Positions 22,575 through 35,239 of a stretch of DNA of 64,000 bases are shown here, piece after piece. This stretch comes from Delphinus delphis (Eukaryota; Chordata; Mammalia; Artiodactyla; Delphinidae). The stretch is taken from positions 40,685,951 to 40,749,950 of the forward strand of contig NC_082694.2 in assembly GCF_949987515.2 (NCBI RefSeq), written 5' to 3'. The notes beneath the pieces were generated by a model that saw nothing but the letters and a program-made list of their open reading frames with translations, did not search any database and was not told where the DNA came from. Both the position numbers and the translations under genes were made by a program. Positions within the stretch are counted from its first letter, which is position 1. The number at the start of each line of letters is the position of its first letter.

Positions 22575-22798
22575 GATATATTAAGTGCTTATTATGTTCC
22601 AAGCATTATTCTAAATATTTTACATGAACTAAGTAATTGAATCCTAGGATAACCCTGTGAATAAATATATTACCTTCCACAATTTTCTCACAGTGAAATT
22701 GAAGCGCAGCGGGGTTACACGCATTGACTAAATTCACAGATGGTAAGTGGCAGAGCCAGGTCTGAATCCAGGCACCCTGGCTCAGCTCCACTGCTCTC
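22575..22798 (-). mobile_element. MIR SINE
   Basis: Nearly complete reverse MIR, from 'ttaagtgcttattatgttcc', 'aagcattattctaaat' to 'gtaagtggcagagccaggtc' and 'tgaatccaggcaccctggct'. Confidence 0.92.
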
Positions 22799-22814
22799 CC
22801 GGAAAGATCAAAAT

Positions 22815-23005
22815 GTCAGACCACTTGTTTGTAACCCCTGCTCCGTTGCTTACCTAGTTTTGTGACCTAGGACACAGTATCTATAAGCCTGTTTTCTCAT
22901 CTTCAGGATGAAAATAATAGCTACCTAATTGGGTTATTTTAAAGATTAAATCAATAGTGTATGCAAAGCACCTTGTGAAGTAACTGGCACATACTAGAGC
23001 CTTGA
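22815..23005 (+). mobile_element. MIR SINE
   Basis: Plus-strand MIR: 'gctccgttgcttacctag', 'gtgacctaggacaca', 'gttttctcatcttcaggatg', 'aaaataatagctacctaat', then the 'gcacatactagagcc' tail. It lies head to head with the preceding minus-strand MIR, about 17 bases apart. Confidence 0.88.
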
Positions 23006-24421
23006 AAACGGTTTCTCCTATTGGACTGGTGGGATGGTTTGGAAGCCTCAACACCCATTCCATTAGGGGCACGAAGAGGGAGACATCCCTCCAGAATGTG
23101 TTGTAGCTCTTGAAATTCAAGTCCTGCTCAGAAAATTGTCAGATATTTTTAGAAAAATTATTTCTAGGTCATTGTTTCAACACCAGCAAGATAAACGTCC
23201 TGCTAACTCTCTTATGAGACAATTTTTTTTTCTGGAAAAAAGAAATCTTATCTTGGTGTGGGTGATTGTTAGGAAAACTAGTGAGGAAACTAGTCACAGT
23301 TCATACAGGTAAAAAGACAGAAAAGAATGGGAGTCACATCATAATTCATCTACTTCATAAATATATGCTGAATGCTCACCACGTGCCGTACCTGTTCTAG
23401 TTGCTGCCAGCCCACCCTCCGACCCACCTCATAGTGTATTAAGGTGCTACAGTATCAAGGTCCTCCCTTTAAGACTATGTAAAGGAGGGTCCTGCCACAC
23501 AGAGGTGCAGCATTTTCCTCCTAAAGCAGAGAATGCTGGGAAAGGTGGGTATGGGGAGAGGGGAATGGTGAATTTCATTAATTCACTTATTTAAATTAGA
23601 CAACTATTTACCTCATAAAACTCAGAGAGAGAGAGAGACAAGATGGATAGACTTGGTATCAATGCATGAGTTTCTGAGCAGAGGCCTGAGATGTTTCTCA
23701 AGGACAGGTATAGATGGATCATAATACTATATGACTCAGAATATCTAAAGGGAATTAGAAGGAAAGTGTGTTTGGGGGAAAGATCCCAAGAATGAAGAGG
23801 AGAGCTACCACGAGGCAATGGAGAGTATGTGAATAAACTGCCTGGCACATAATATAAGTAGGGGCTATCAGTCTGGAGCTGAAGGTCTGAGGATAACCCA
23901 GTGCTATCTCACCAGGGAAAGACAAGTTTCCTTGGACCGTCATGACCAGACATTCTCCTGCTGAAGGGTGGCCTGGAACCAATCCTTGTCCATAGAGGGA
24001 TAGAAAAAGAGTGGCTGGAACCAATGCAAATGGTTCTCATTTGTATTCAATCAATGCATGTCTTCTGCCTTCCTGTGGCTAATGGGAAGGGGTCCCGTTA
24101 GAGCTGCCTTCTCTTAATCATCACATTGGGGGAGCTTCAATTATTTATATAGTAATCAACTCCGAGTGGAGAGCAACTCCACTTAATAAATGAACAGGGA
24201 CTAAAATGGACCTTATGGCAACAACTCACAGTGCCAGTTTAACATAGGCCAACTGTGGGTTCTCCACCTCCACCTCCAGGAAGAGAGAAGTTGTGACATA
24301 ATTAATTGGGGCCTCTTTTCTCCAGAGGACCTTCCTCTCTTCTGTGTGAAACCAGACATGTCTCCTGAGCCCGTCCCTGACTCGAGCGGTAAATTCCTGA
24401 GCTGATCTTTATGCTGCCACT
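23006..24421. other. Unique sequence
   Basis: No gene was seen. A short GA tract lies at 23,622-23,638, and 23,355-23,405 may be a trace of MIR or L2 in reverse. Confidence 0.4.
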
Positions 24422-24434
24422 AAAGTTCTCTCTA

Positions 24435-24627
24435 GGGGCTTCCCTGGTGGCACAGTGGTTGAGAGTCCGCCTGCCCATGCAGGGGACGTGGGTTCGAGCC
24501 CCGGTCTGGGAAGATCCCACATGCCGCGGAGCGGCTGGGCCCGTGAGCCATGGCCGCTGAGCCTGTGCATTCGGAGCCTGTGCTCCGCAACGGGAGAGGC
24601 CACAACAATGAGAGGCCCGCGTACCGC

Positions 24628-24652
<25 letters not shown>
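24435..24652 (+). mobile_element. CHR-type SINE, full-tail form
   Basis: Complete copy from 'ggggcttccctggtggcaca' through the B-box-like 'gggttcgagcccc' to 'gagaggcccgcgtaccgc' and a tail of about 29 A. The 18-base block with 'ccacaacaatgagagg' is present. The target duplication is aaagttCtctcta (24,422-24,434) and aaagttTtctcta (24,653-24,665). The A- and B-box-like parts reflect the tRNA origin, but it is not a tRNA gene. Confidence 0.95.
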
Positions 24653-24659
<7 letters not shown>

Positions 24660-24665
24660 TCTCTA

Positions 24666-25620
24666 CCCTCTTGGTTCTTGCAGCCCAGTCACACTCCTTG
24701 ATTCAAGTTATGCATTTAACTATTTGGGGGTGCTATCGCTCTAGCCTGTTTACATCTTTTCTTACCTTGAATCTGTCAACAAATATAGAGCCAAACCTTG
24801 CAACTTGGTGCCACCCATACAAATGTGATACAAATTCCATTTTTTGCAACATGGAAACCCTTAATAGAAATGCTGGGGAGACAGGACCAAGAACACGACC
24901 TGTTTCTTGGCACTGAATATGCCATTCCTAACTCGAATTGATGTATTAATGAAAACACTATGACTAGTCAACAAGGAATGGGCTGACCTAATGGTAAAAC
25001 TGTCTTCTACACACTTCTTTGTCTTTTCCCTGTAGATATAATCAGAGATCTTGAAAAATCTAGATTTAGAAAAACCTGTTCCTCAGACTCATTTAAGCCA
25101 CAGTGTAACATTCATTTATTAAGCTGCTACCACGTATCAGATCCTTTCCTACAACACGAGATTAACACTTAGTGGCATAGAATTGCTATCAAAAACTAAA
25201 ATACCTCTCATCTGTCATCACTTGTTTTTAGTGAACCCGTGAAGGCTTCAATACTGATAGCTTCTTTAAAGATTATTTTTCACAAGATGGAAATTTAAAA
25301 ATTAATTCTGAAACTTCTAAGATATGGAACTTACTAACATGTTTCCAGAATGCACATTTCCTAAGTTTTTGTTCTCAGAACATTTACCTATTTCCTATCG
25401 TCTTATACCATTCCCATTCCCATTCTTCACAAAATTCTCCAAAGAATAATGAGAGTTCCACAATCATTTTATGTTTTTTTTTTCTCTATGCTGTTGTATA
25501 GTTACTCAAAACCACACACCTGAGAACCTCAATGCATTGGCATACGCTATCATAGTAACACTATAGAAATACCACTGTCATATATGCTGCATCACTCCTA
25601 AAAATGTTTTGGACAAGCTT
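24666..25620. other. AT-rich unique sequence
   Basis: No gene was seen. About 25,100-25,160 is weakly like a reverse L2 end. Confidence 0.4.
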
Positions 25621-25624
25621 CCTA

Positions 25625-25990
25625 TTACCCATGGTATCAGTCTCAAACTTCATTGGCTGATTTACAAGACCTTCTAGAAACTGATTTCTTCTTACTTCGT
25701 TCAGATTATTTCTACTGTTTCTCAATTCTCACTTCCCTCTTAGTTAAGCTGGCTCACACTGTCCATTTTTATTTCTAGGCTTCTGCTCATGCTATTTTCC
25801 CAGAGTGAAATGTCCCAAACCTCTTTTCCTCTCTATTTAAATGCCAACACTTACTTTAATTTTTTTCTCCTTCAGGAAGTCATCATCTACTATTAACATC
25901 CCACACTGATCTCTTTCTATACTGATTAGTCACTCACTGTGTGGTTCAACAATTTTCTAATTGTTTCATCTGTGTCAGGCTTATTTTATC
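25625..25990 (+). mobile_element. L2 LINE 3' region
   Basis: The order of words follows L2: 'gatttacaagaccttctaga', 'ggcttctgctcatgctattt', 'tccttcaggaagtcatcatc' and 'cactgatctctttctatact'. It is old and diverged, with no open frame. Confidence 0.6.
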
Positions 25991-27780
25991 AGATACAAGC
26001 TAAATGCCTCAAAATGTCTTTGTTTTGCTCCCTGTGCCTGGGAGGGGTTGAGTACATGTTCTACTTGGCACAATAGCTTAATTGCTGTACAATTAAGTAT
26101 CAAATATAAGCCATGATATGTAAAGAAATTTTGAAAATGCAGCTTATTAGGATTCCTGAATGTTTTAGAGATAATCTCACACAGGTCACAACTTCAGATG
26201 TTCCACTGCAATTGTCAATTTTCACCAGTATTTTACATCACATTTGACAGAGCCATTTCCATAACCCATGGTATCTCTTTTCTGTCCTGGAATATGAAAA
26301 CTCCCCTTGGGACATCTAATGAACCCTTTAATTCTAAAAGACACATCCAAGCAGGAGGATAAGTTCTATAAGCCCCAATAATTGTCTCAAAAATCAATGC
26401 ATTCTTACAGTTTTTGAAATGCAAACAGGCAAAGATAATAGAAACATTTTTCATTGGGTTTTCAAGATAACTGAGTTCATTGAAAAAAAGAAAAAACACA
26501 TGTGTATGTAGTCTGGCATAGTATATTTGCTCAATAAGCTATTAATATAGAAAAGAAACTGAGCCTCCCTGAACCATGTGGGTTGGAGTCAGACAGCTAC
26601 AAACATATCTAGTTAAAATCATTCTAAGTCATTCAAAATGTCTCACTATGGAGGGCTTCAGGCGACCTTGAATGAGAGCTCCGGGCTTGTGCTCCCTGCA
26701 CAATGCTGTGTCATAGGTGATGATTTGAGGTGACAGGAAAAAGAAAACTGCATTATGCTGGTGGTCGAAAACAATCACAGAGTAGCTTTAGATACAGATG
26801 GAATAATTTGAATTTAGATATTACAAACCCTTAAAGGCAGAAAAGTTCAGTGATAGTAATGACTGAAGCAGAGATTCCTGGAGAGCATCTTAACCTTCAA
26901 ATGCTTTTTCAGTCTAGTCTGCTTCTTTGCTGAACTTCCCTTACAGCCTTGGGTGAGCTCCACAGGAACTTACACATCCTTAGATCCTTGTCACATCCTT
27001 AGATACAGATGGAGACATTTGTCCTTCCTAATCAATTGATGAACATCAAAAGGGTTGACATTCAAATATTAAACCTAATTTCTTGATCATTCTGAGTTTT
27101 GTTTGTTTGTTTTATTGGTTGGTTGGTGGGTTATTTAAGGACAAGATTAGGTTGGCTTTTTACAATGAACATTGATGAACTTGATCTTATTTCAATCTTA
27201 TTTGAAACTCTTGTGTCAGTTTAACTCTATCAATCCTTCCTTCCTCTCTTCCCAGTGTGTTTTACAACATTCTTTCTAAAAATATGCTTAATCTTCCACC
27301 AATGGAAATTAAGTTATATATTTTTACATTATAGACTCAAACTTAGATGAGGGTTCCAAATAACAAAACCCAGTGGACAGGTCTGACATTCATTCTCGTG
27401 GCAGATGAGATTTCCTAATATATTAACATTAAAAAGAAAACAATGGAATGGAGCCAGATGACATAATATGGAAATTTACACTCTTATGTGGAAACTAGAG
27501 GTAGATAAGTGTAGGCTGGAGGTCTGTAAGAGAATAGGGTCAGGAAGGTGGGAAAGGAACTTACATATATGAAGTACACACAAAGTGTCAACTACCACAG
27601 TTAAATACTCAATCTCAGTGCTCATACCTACAAAGTCTATTACCTCTCAAATAATTGCCTTAGTTAATCCAGTCTAACACAAGTACTGGTACAAAAAATT
27701 TTGTCTATATGCCAACTAAACAGTTCCAAAGATTTTCCTTTCTTTAGTCCAAAAATAAGCATTTTTGCATGACAGCAAAC
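25991..27780. other. Unique sequence
   Basis: No gene or clear repeat was seen. A short GTTT/GGTT-type patch lies at 27,100-27,135. Confidence 0.4.
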
Positions 27781-27784
27781 TTGA

Positions 27785-27950
27785 AACCGCTATGTGAGGT
27801 AAGTGTTTTATATTCCCCACATTACAGAGGAGGAAACAGAAGCTCAGAGAGGTTGATCAATTTTCTCAAGGTAAAAATAACTAGTGAGAAGTGGAGTCAA
27901 GGGTTTAACCTAGTGTTTATCAGACTAAAAACCACTCTTTTCAGTACACC
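27785..27950 (-). mobile_element. MIR SINE fragment
   Basis: Reverse MIR: 'attacagaggaggaaacaga', 'agctcagagaggttgatcaa' and 'ctagtgagaagtggagtcaa'. Confidence 0.85.
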
Positions 27951-28335
27951 ATGATGACTCTAAAGGTAAATATTAAGAAAAGGAAAACAGAAAAGTAGAA
28001 AGAAAAGAAAAAATGGAGGGAAAAAACCCTGCAACATGAATCTCTAAGGAGGGAACAAAAATAATGGTAAGGCAGGGAGAGTGTTCAGATGGAAAGAAAA
28101 ATTGGATAGGGAAATTTGTCTTAAAGTCTCAAGTAATGCTTATTTCTACATAAGAAAAGTAAAATTTATCAGTTTTTCATTTAAATAAAATACAAGCAAG
28201 AGCTAATTTTAATAGAAATGCTATTTTTCTTAAAAAGAGGAGTCTGGGTTCTGTCTTAATGTTTTAATTAACTTTGCCATTATAGATATAGTCTATATTT
28301 ATACATAAATCTGGTTTGTCTCCATTTGTTTTTTT
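27951..28335. other. A-rich unique sequence
   Basis: No gene was seen. The stretch 27,970-28,030 is purine-rich. Confidence 0.4.
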
Positions 28336-28347
28336 AAAATCACGTTA

Positions 28348-28557
28348 GGGCTTCCCTGGTGGCGCAATGGTTGAGAGTCCGCCTGCCGATGCAGGGGACA
28401 CAGGTTCGTGCCCCGGTCTGGGAAGATCCCACATGCCGCGGAGCGGCTAGGCCCGTGAGCCATGGCCGCTGAGCCTGCACATCCGGAGCCTGTGCTCCGC
28501 AACAGCAGAGGCCACAACAGTGAGAGGCCCACGTACCGCAAAAAAAAAAAAAAAAAA
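28348..28557 (+). mobile_element. CHR-type SINE, full-tail form
   Basis: Starts 'gggcttccctggtggcgcaa' and ends in 'gtaccgc' plus about 20 A. The full tail block 'ccacaacagtgagagg' is present. The target duplication aaaatcacgtta is perfect (28,336-28,347 and 28,558-28,569). Confidence 0.96.
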
Positions 28558-28569
28558 AAAATCACGTTA

Positions 28570-30070
28570 AACACCAGCAAAAAGCTACACTGTGAATCTT
28601 AAGAATAAGCTTGACTGATATTTCCACTTTCAACTATTTCTTTTCGTATCAGGAATACACTCTGACAGCCTTAATGTACGTAACCTGCATTTTTTGCCAT
28701 CTAGAACCCTGCAAGATAAACTTTAGTTTTAGCCTTTCAAGTCCTTAAGGAGTTTCAATGCTATTTCAGGGATTTTGTTATTATCCAGGTACAGCTATGA
28801 AAAGTACTTTTAAACACAGTCCACAAACCTCCATTAAGGCTATCATGTTTGAAATATGAAGCTCAAAAAATTAGCCTCTAAAATGAATTAGACCTACCTG
28901 GAGTCCAGAAATCCTCCCTGGAGATGATGTCAGAGCCTTTACTGAAGAAATGTGTAAGCACTTTGTTGGTGTGCGGGGGGGCGGGGGGGGGGAACCTCAG
29001 GAATTCTCCTCCCTGGATTTAATGTCCCCAGATTTAAAATGTAAGTATTAGAAGCTGAGCCCTCGACCATCTCCCTTCATTTCTTGACATCTTTACGACA
29101 ATGTATGGTGCAGTACCTCTCTTTGCTGCAATTACTGAACAGACAGCACTGTAGGCAATGCAAGTTGCTCTTAAGGGCAGCAATTCATTCTGAAGAGATG
29201 TACAAACATAAACTCTCAATCGTGGCAGGCTTCTACGAAACCTGAGCACTATCTGTGAATTTTCGCGCTCTCCTTTTTAATCATTCTGTTAGCTCACCTC
29301 TAGAACCCAGTGGCCTAATTTACTAATTAATAACTATTATTACTTAATGGAATTGAAAACTGAAATTACTGCCTGCCTTAAACATAATAAAAATTGGCAA
29401 TCCATTCAGAGGTTTTTGAGGGGCTGCTCCATTTATTGCACAATCCTGGCAGCTGGGTAGATGTCATTGTCTGCTTGCTCCATGGCCCTCATTGCTAGAT
29501 GGGATTCAAAGGAGGTGGCGGATTGTTTCTCTACACATTCAGACTAGAAGAGAAATGGTATATATCGCAATATACACCTGTAGGATTTTAATAGACAATA
29601 CTCATTCAACCAGTAATTACACGATTTAAAAATGTCTGTCTTTTTTATTTGTGTTTGGTCCTCCTAGCCCCAGCTTCTCTTCATAACTTAACAAGTGATT
29701 TCTAATCTCAATTTCTTTCCTTATTTGCTAAATGAAAAGTCCTAAAAGAGAAATGGATGATGTAAGTTCACTGTCTCTCATACAACCAAATCAGTTAGTA
29801 ACCAGGTTAATAAATCAAGGGGAAATTAAGCAGAAATTATTACCATCAGCATTTTTTCTTGTTGTAGATGCCCTTACAGTTGGCCAAGTCAAATTCTGTT
29901 TATAGCAACAAAGTTTGTCCTTCCAAACTACCCTTCTGTTTTCTACTACCATTTCCAGTAGCGGTACCAATATTATTTCTCATTACCTTCATCCACGTTA
30001 ACTTTCAACAGTCATTACAATATGTTTGCAAATTAATGAATATTTGTCTGTTCAATCTGAAGCCTAGTGT
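28570..30070. other. Unique sequence, CNE-like in part
   Basis: No gene was seen. The part at about 29,290-29,540 is unique and rich in TAAT words ('tttactaattaataactatt', 'tacttaatggaattg') followed by balanced sequence, which is typical of conserved enhancer-like elements. This cannot be confirmed without alignment. Confidence 0.35.
28975..28992 (+). repeat. G-run (G7-C-G10)
   Basis: Seventeen G with one C. It could fold as a G-quadruplex and is also a likely sequencing-length error site. Confidence 0.9.
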
Positions 30071-30074
30071 CTAC

Positions 30075-30165
30075 ATATGTCAAGTACCAGCGGAGATGCT
30101 GAGATTACAGACATTCAGAAATCCTATTCCCACTCTCAAGGAGCACATCATATAGCAGGGAAACC
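30075..30165 (-). mobile_element. Possible L2 LINE 3' fragment
   Basis: 'aagtaccagcggagatgctg' and 'ctcaaggagcacatcatata' follow the reverse L2 3' UTR pattern. It is diverged. Confidence 0.45.
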
Positions 30166-31155
30166 AATGTAGGAAGCACGTGAGAAGCACTATGAAAAAA
30201 TATCTTCAAGGGGAACAATAAAATTCTGAACAGCACCCTAAAGACTGAAGGTCAAGTCTGGAAAGGTTATAACTACGAAGAGAAAAAACCAGTGCCCCTC
30301 AAACCACATAATCTGGTCCAGATAATCCTAAAACCAATTATGAAGGCAGTTCCTCAAAAGGAGGCGAAGAGTTATCAAGAAAGCAGATGCAACAGGCTAG
30401 GAAAAGATGCCTAAATATGTGGCATACCTAGTGTGGGTCCTACTCAGCTTAGCAGATAATTGGCCAAAATATCAGCTCATCCTCAAGGTCATCCCAATTA
30501 TCCGTTCCATACAATCAAGCTAAAGAATCAGGTTTTCATGGCTAAGAATTCGTTGAGAGTTTTGCCTCCCATTTTCTAAAGGTATTGTAATGTCCCTTAA
30601 ACTGAATCTCATTCAGGTAACCAGTCAATCATCTACTGAGAGCCCATAATTTCTCAGCGCTGTGGGAGGCCATCCATAGGGGATACTGCTCTGTTCTCTA
30701 TTTTCTCTCTTGGTCAGAGGTACCAAACAACACCCACTAAAAGAACAAGTCCACTCAAAGATGCCCTTCAAACTTGAACCATCAAAGTCTTGCTCCATAT
30801 TGAGCAGAGAAAAATGCAAACTCCCATGAACAGTTTACAAATTGTTCATCTGTTTTAGTCTGACTGTATACTTTTCTCTCATTTATAATTAAATAAACAC
30901 AAAACTAAGCAAGAAGGATACAGGAGAACAAATGCTCAATCTGATGTTTTCAGTCACAGAATACCAGAAGTTAAAGTTGAGCCTGAATAAACTGTGTTTT
31001 TTCCCCTTAACATCACTAACATGACAATCACTGGCACCACTAGGTTCTAGCACTCCTTGTTTTCAAATGTTAACATCCCATAATAGTAACGACAAAGTCA
31101 TTGGCTACTTAAATTCTAGAGTTCACACAGATATAGGTACCAAATACTATTCTAG
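30166..31155. other. Unique sequence
   Basis: No gene or named repeat was recognised. Confidence 0.4.
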
Positions 31156-31539
31156 GTCTAAGCACTGTTTTTTTAAATAGATCTTTATTGGAGTATAATT
31201 GCTTCACAATACTGTGTTAGTTTCTGTTGCACAACAAAGCAAAATAGCCAAAGGCATACACATGTCCCCATATCCCCTCCCTCTTGAGCCTCCGTCCCAC
31301 CCTCCCTAACCCACCCCTCCAGGTCATCGCAAAGCACTGAGCCAATCTCCCTGTGCTATGCTGCTGCTTCCCACCAACCAACTATTTTACATTTGGTAGT
31401 GTATATATGTCAATGCTACTCTCACTTCACCCCGTCTTCGCCCTCCAACCGCATGTCCTCAAGTCCATTCACTATGTCTACCTCTTTATTCCTGCCCTGG
31501 CATTAGGTTCATCAGTACAATTTTTTTTTCTTTTTTTGA

Positions 31540-34500
31540 GATTCTATATATATGTGTTAGCATACGGTATTTGTTTTTCTCTTTCTGTTTTTCTCACTCT
31601 GTATGACAGACTCTAGGTCCATCCACCTCACTACAAATAACTCAATTTCGTTTCTTTTTATGGCTGAATAATATTCCATTGTATACATGTGCCACATCTT
31701 CTTTATCCATTCATCTGTTGATGGACACTTAGGTCACTTCCATGTCCTGGCTATTGTAAATAGGGCTGCAATGAACACTGTGGTACATGTCTCTGTTTGA
31801 ATTATGGTTTTCTCAGGGTATACGCCCAGTAGTAGGATTACTGGGTCGTATGGTAGTTCTATTTTTAGTTTTTGAAGGAAGCTCCATACTGTTCTCCATA
31901 GTGGCTGTATCAATTTACATCCCCACCAACAGTGCAGGAGGGTTCCCTTTTCAGCACACCCTTTCCAGCATTTACTGTTTCTAGATTTTTTGATAATGGC
32001 CTTTCTGACTGGCGTGAGGTGATACCTCATTGTAGTTTTGATTTGCATTTCTCTAATAATTAGTGATGTTGAGCATCTTTTCATGTGCCTCTTGGTGATC
32101 TGTATGTCTTCTTTGGTGAAATGTCTATTTAGGTCTTCTGCCCATTTTTTAACTGGACTGTTTATTTTTTTGATATTGAGCTGCATGAGCTGTTTGTATG
32201 TTTTGGAGATTAATCTTTTTTCTGTTCTTTCATTGGCAAATATTTTCTCCTGTTCTGAGGGTTGTCTTTTTGTCTTGTTTATAGTTTCCTTTGCTGTGCA
32301 AAAGCTTTTAAGTTTAACTAAGTCCCATTTGTCTATTTTTGTTTTTATTTCTGTTACTCTAGGAGGTGGGTCAAAAAAAATCTTGCTGTGATTTATGTCA
32401 AAGAGTGTTCTTCCTATGTTTTCCTCTAAGAGTTTTATAGTGTCTGGTCTTACATTTAAATCTTTAATCCATTTTGAGTTTATTTTTCTGTATGGTGTTA
32501 GGTAGTGTTCTGATTTCATTCTTTTACATGTAGCTGTCCAGTTTTCCCAGCACCACTTATTGAAGAGGCTGTCTTTTCTCCATTGTATGTTCTTGCCTCC
32601 TTTGTTATAAATTAGGTGCCCATATGTGCATCAGTTTATCTCTGGGCATTCTATTGTATACCATTGATCTATATTTCTGTTTTTGTGCCAGTACCATACT
32701 GTCTTGATTACTGTAGCTCTGTGGTATAGTTTGAAGTTGGGGGGCCTGATTCCTCCAGCTCCGTTTTTTTTTCTCAAGATTGCTTTGGCTATTCAGGGTC
32801 TTTTGTGTTTCCATACAAATTGTAAGATTTTTTGTTCTAATTCTGTGAAGAATACCATTGGTAGTTTGATAGGGATTGCATTGAATCTGTAGGTTGCTTT
32901 GGGTAGTATAGTCATTTTCACAGTATTGATTCTTCCAATCCAAGAACATGGTATATTTCTCCATCTGTTTACGTCATCTTTGATTTCTTTCATCAGTGTT
33001 TTATAGTTTTCTGAGTACAAGTTTTTCACGTCCTTAGGCAGGTTTATTCCTAGGTATTTTATTCTTTTCCTTGCAGTGGTAAATGGGAGTGTTTCCTTAA
33101 TTTCTCTTTCTGATTTTTCATTGTTGGTGTACAAGAATTCCAGAGGTTTATGTGCATTAATTTTGTATCCTGCAAACTTACCAAATTCACTTATTAGTTC
33201 TAGTAGCTTTCTGGTGGCATCTTTTGGATTTTCTATGTGTAATATCATGTCATCGGCAAACAGTGACAGTTTTACTTCTTCTTTTCCAATTTGTATTCCT
33301 TTTATTTCTTTTTCTTCTCTGATTGCTGGGGCTAGGACTTCCAAAACTATGTTGAATAAAAGTGGCAAGAGTGGACATCCTTGTCTTGTTCCTGAACTTA
33401 GAGGAAATGCTTTCAGATTTTCACCACCGAGTAGGATGCTTGCTGTGGGTTTGTCGTATATGGCCTTTATTATGTTGAGGTAGTTTCTCTCTATGCCCAT
33501 TTTCTGGAGAGTTTGTATCATAAATGGGTGTTGAACTTTGCCAAAAGCTTTTTCTGCATCTATTGAGATGATCATATGGTTTTTATTCCTTAATTTGTTA
33601 ATGTGGTGTATCACGTTGATTGATTTGCGTATTGAAGAATCCTTGCATCCCTGGGATAAATCCCACTTGATCATGGTGTGTGATCCTTTCAATGTGCTGT
33701 TGGATTGTGTTTGTTAGTATTTTGTTCAGGATTTTTGCATCTATGTTCATCAGTGATATTTGTTTATAATTTTCTGTTTTGGGGATATCTTTCTCTGGTT
33801 TTGGTATCAGGGTGATGGTGGCTTCGTAGAATGAATTTGAGAATGTTTCTCCCTCTGATAGTTTTTGCAAGAGTTTGAGAAGGATTGGTGTTAGCTCCTC
33901 TCTAAATGTTTGATAGAAGTCGCCTGTGAAGCCATCTGGTCCTGGACTTCTGTTTGTTGGAAGATTTTTAATTACAGTTTCAATTTCATTACTTGTGATA
34001 GGTGTGTTTATATTTTCTACTTTTTCCTGGTTGAGCCTTTGAAAATTGCACCTTTCCAAGAATTTGTCCATTTCTTCATGGTTGTCCATTTTACTGGCAT
34101 ATAGTTGTTTGTGGTAGTCTCTTATAATCCTTTTATTTCTGCAGTATCAGTTATGATTTCTCCTTTTTCATTTCTAATTTTATTGACTTGCGTCCTCTCC
34201 CTTTTTTTCTTGATGAGTCTAGCTAAGGGTTTATCAATTTTGTTTATCTTCTCAAAGAACCAGCTTTTAGTTTTATTGATCTTTGCTATTGTTTTCTTCA
34301 TTTCTATTTCATTTATTTCTGCTCTGATCGTTATAACTTCTTTTCTTCTACTGACTTTGCGTTTTCTTTGTTTTTCTTTCTCTAGTTGTTTTAAGTGTAG
34401 GGTTAGATTGTTCATTTGAGATTTTTCTTGTTTCTTGAGGTGAGATTGAATTGCTATAAACTTCCCTCTTAGAACTGCTTTTGCTGCATCCTCCAGGTTT

Positions 34501-35232
34501 TGGGTTGTCGTGTTTTCATTGTCATTTGTTTCCATGTATTTTTTTAATTTCTTCTTTGATTTCTTCAGTGATCTCTTGGTTATTTAGTAGCACACTGTTA
34601 GCCTCCATGTATTTGTGTTTTTTTACAGTTTTTTCCTGTAATTGATTTCCAATCTAATAGCATTGTGGTCAGAAAAGATGCTTGATACAATTTCAATTTT
34701 CTTAAATCTTCCAAGGCTTGTTCTGTGACCCAAGATGTGATCCATCCTGGAGAATGTTCCCTGTGCACTTGAGAAGAAAGTGTATTCTGCCACTTTTGGG
34801 TGGAATGTTCTATAATTATCAGTTAGATCTATCTGGTCTATTATGTCATTTAAAGCTTGTGTTTCCTTATTTATTTTCTGTTTGGATGATCTGTCCATTG
34901 GTGTAAGTGGGGTGTTAAAGTCCCCTACTATTATTGTGTTACTGTCGATTTCTCCTTTCATGGTTGTTAGTGTTTGCCTTATGTAATGAGGTGCTCCTAT
35001 GTTGGGTGCATAAACATTTATAATTGTTATATCTTCTTTCTGGATTGATCCTTTGATCATTATGTAGTGTCCCTCCTTATCTTTTGTAACAGTCATTATT
35101 TTAAAGTCTATTTTATCTGATACGAGTATTGCTACTCCAGCTTTCTTTTGATTTCCATTGCATGGAATATCATTTTCCATCCCTTCAATTTCAGTCTGTA
35201 TGTGTCCCTAAGTCTGAAGTGGGTCTCACTGC
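31540..35232 (-). pseudogene. L1 ORF2p remnant (EN-RT-C domains)
   Basis: ORF2p is the L1 endonuclease and reverse transcriptase that primes insertion at nicked chromosomal DNA. The remnant starts near the SSETHFRLRDTYRLKLKGW segment, so the first endonuclease strand with its catalytic Asn is lost. Visible endonuclease parts include VGDFNTPL and SRMDHILG and FSDHNAIRLE (34,623-35,180). The RT fragment (32,793-33,692) has [16 protein letters not shown] and the catalytic FADD at 33,249-33,260. The C-terminal part (31,734-32,519) has [11 protein letters not shown] and [19 protein letters not shown]. At least five stops or frameshifts separate these pieces. The normal stop codon near 31,541 is mutated. 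Confidence 0.93.
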
Positions 35233-35239
35233 TGTCTTT

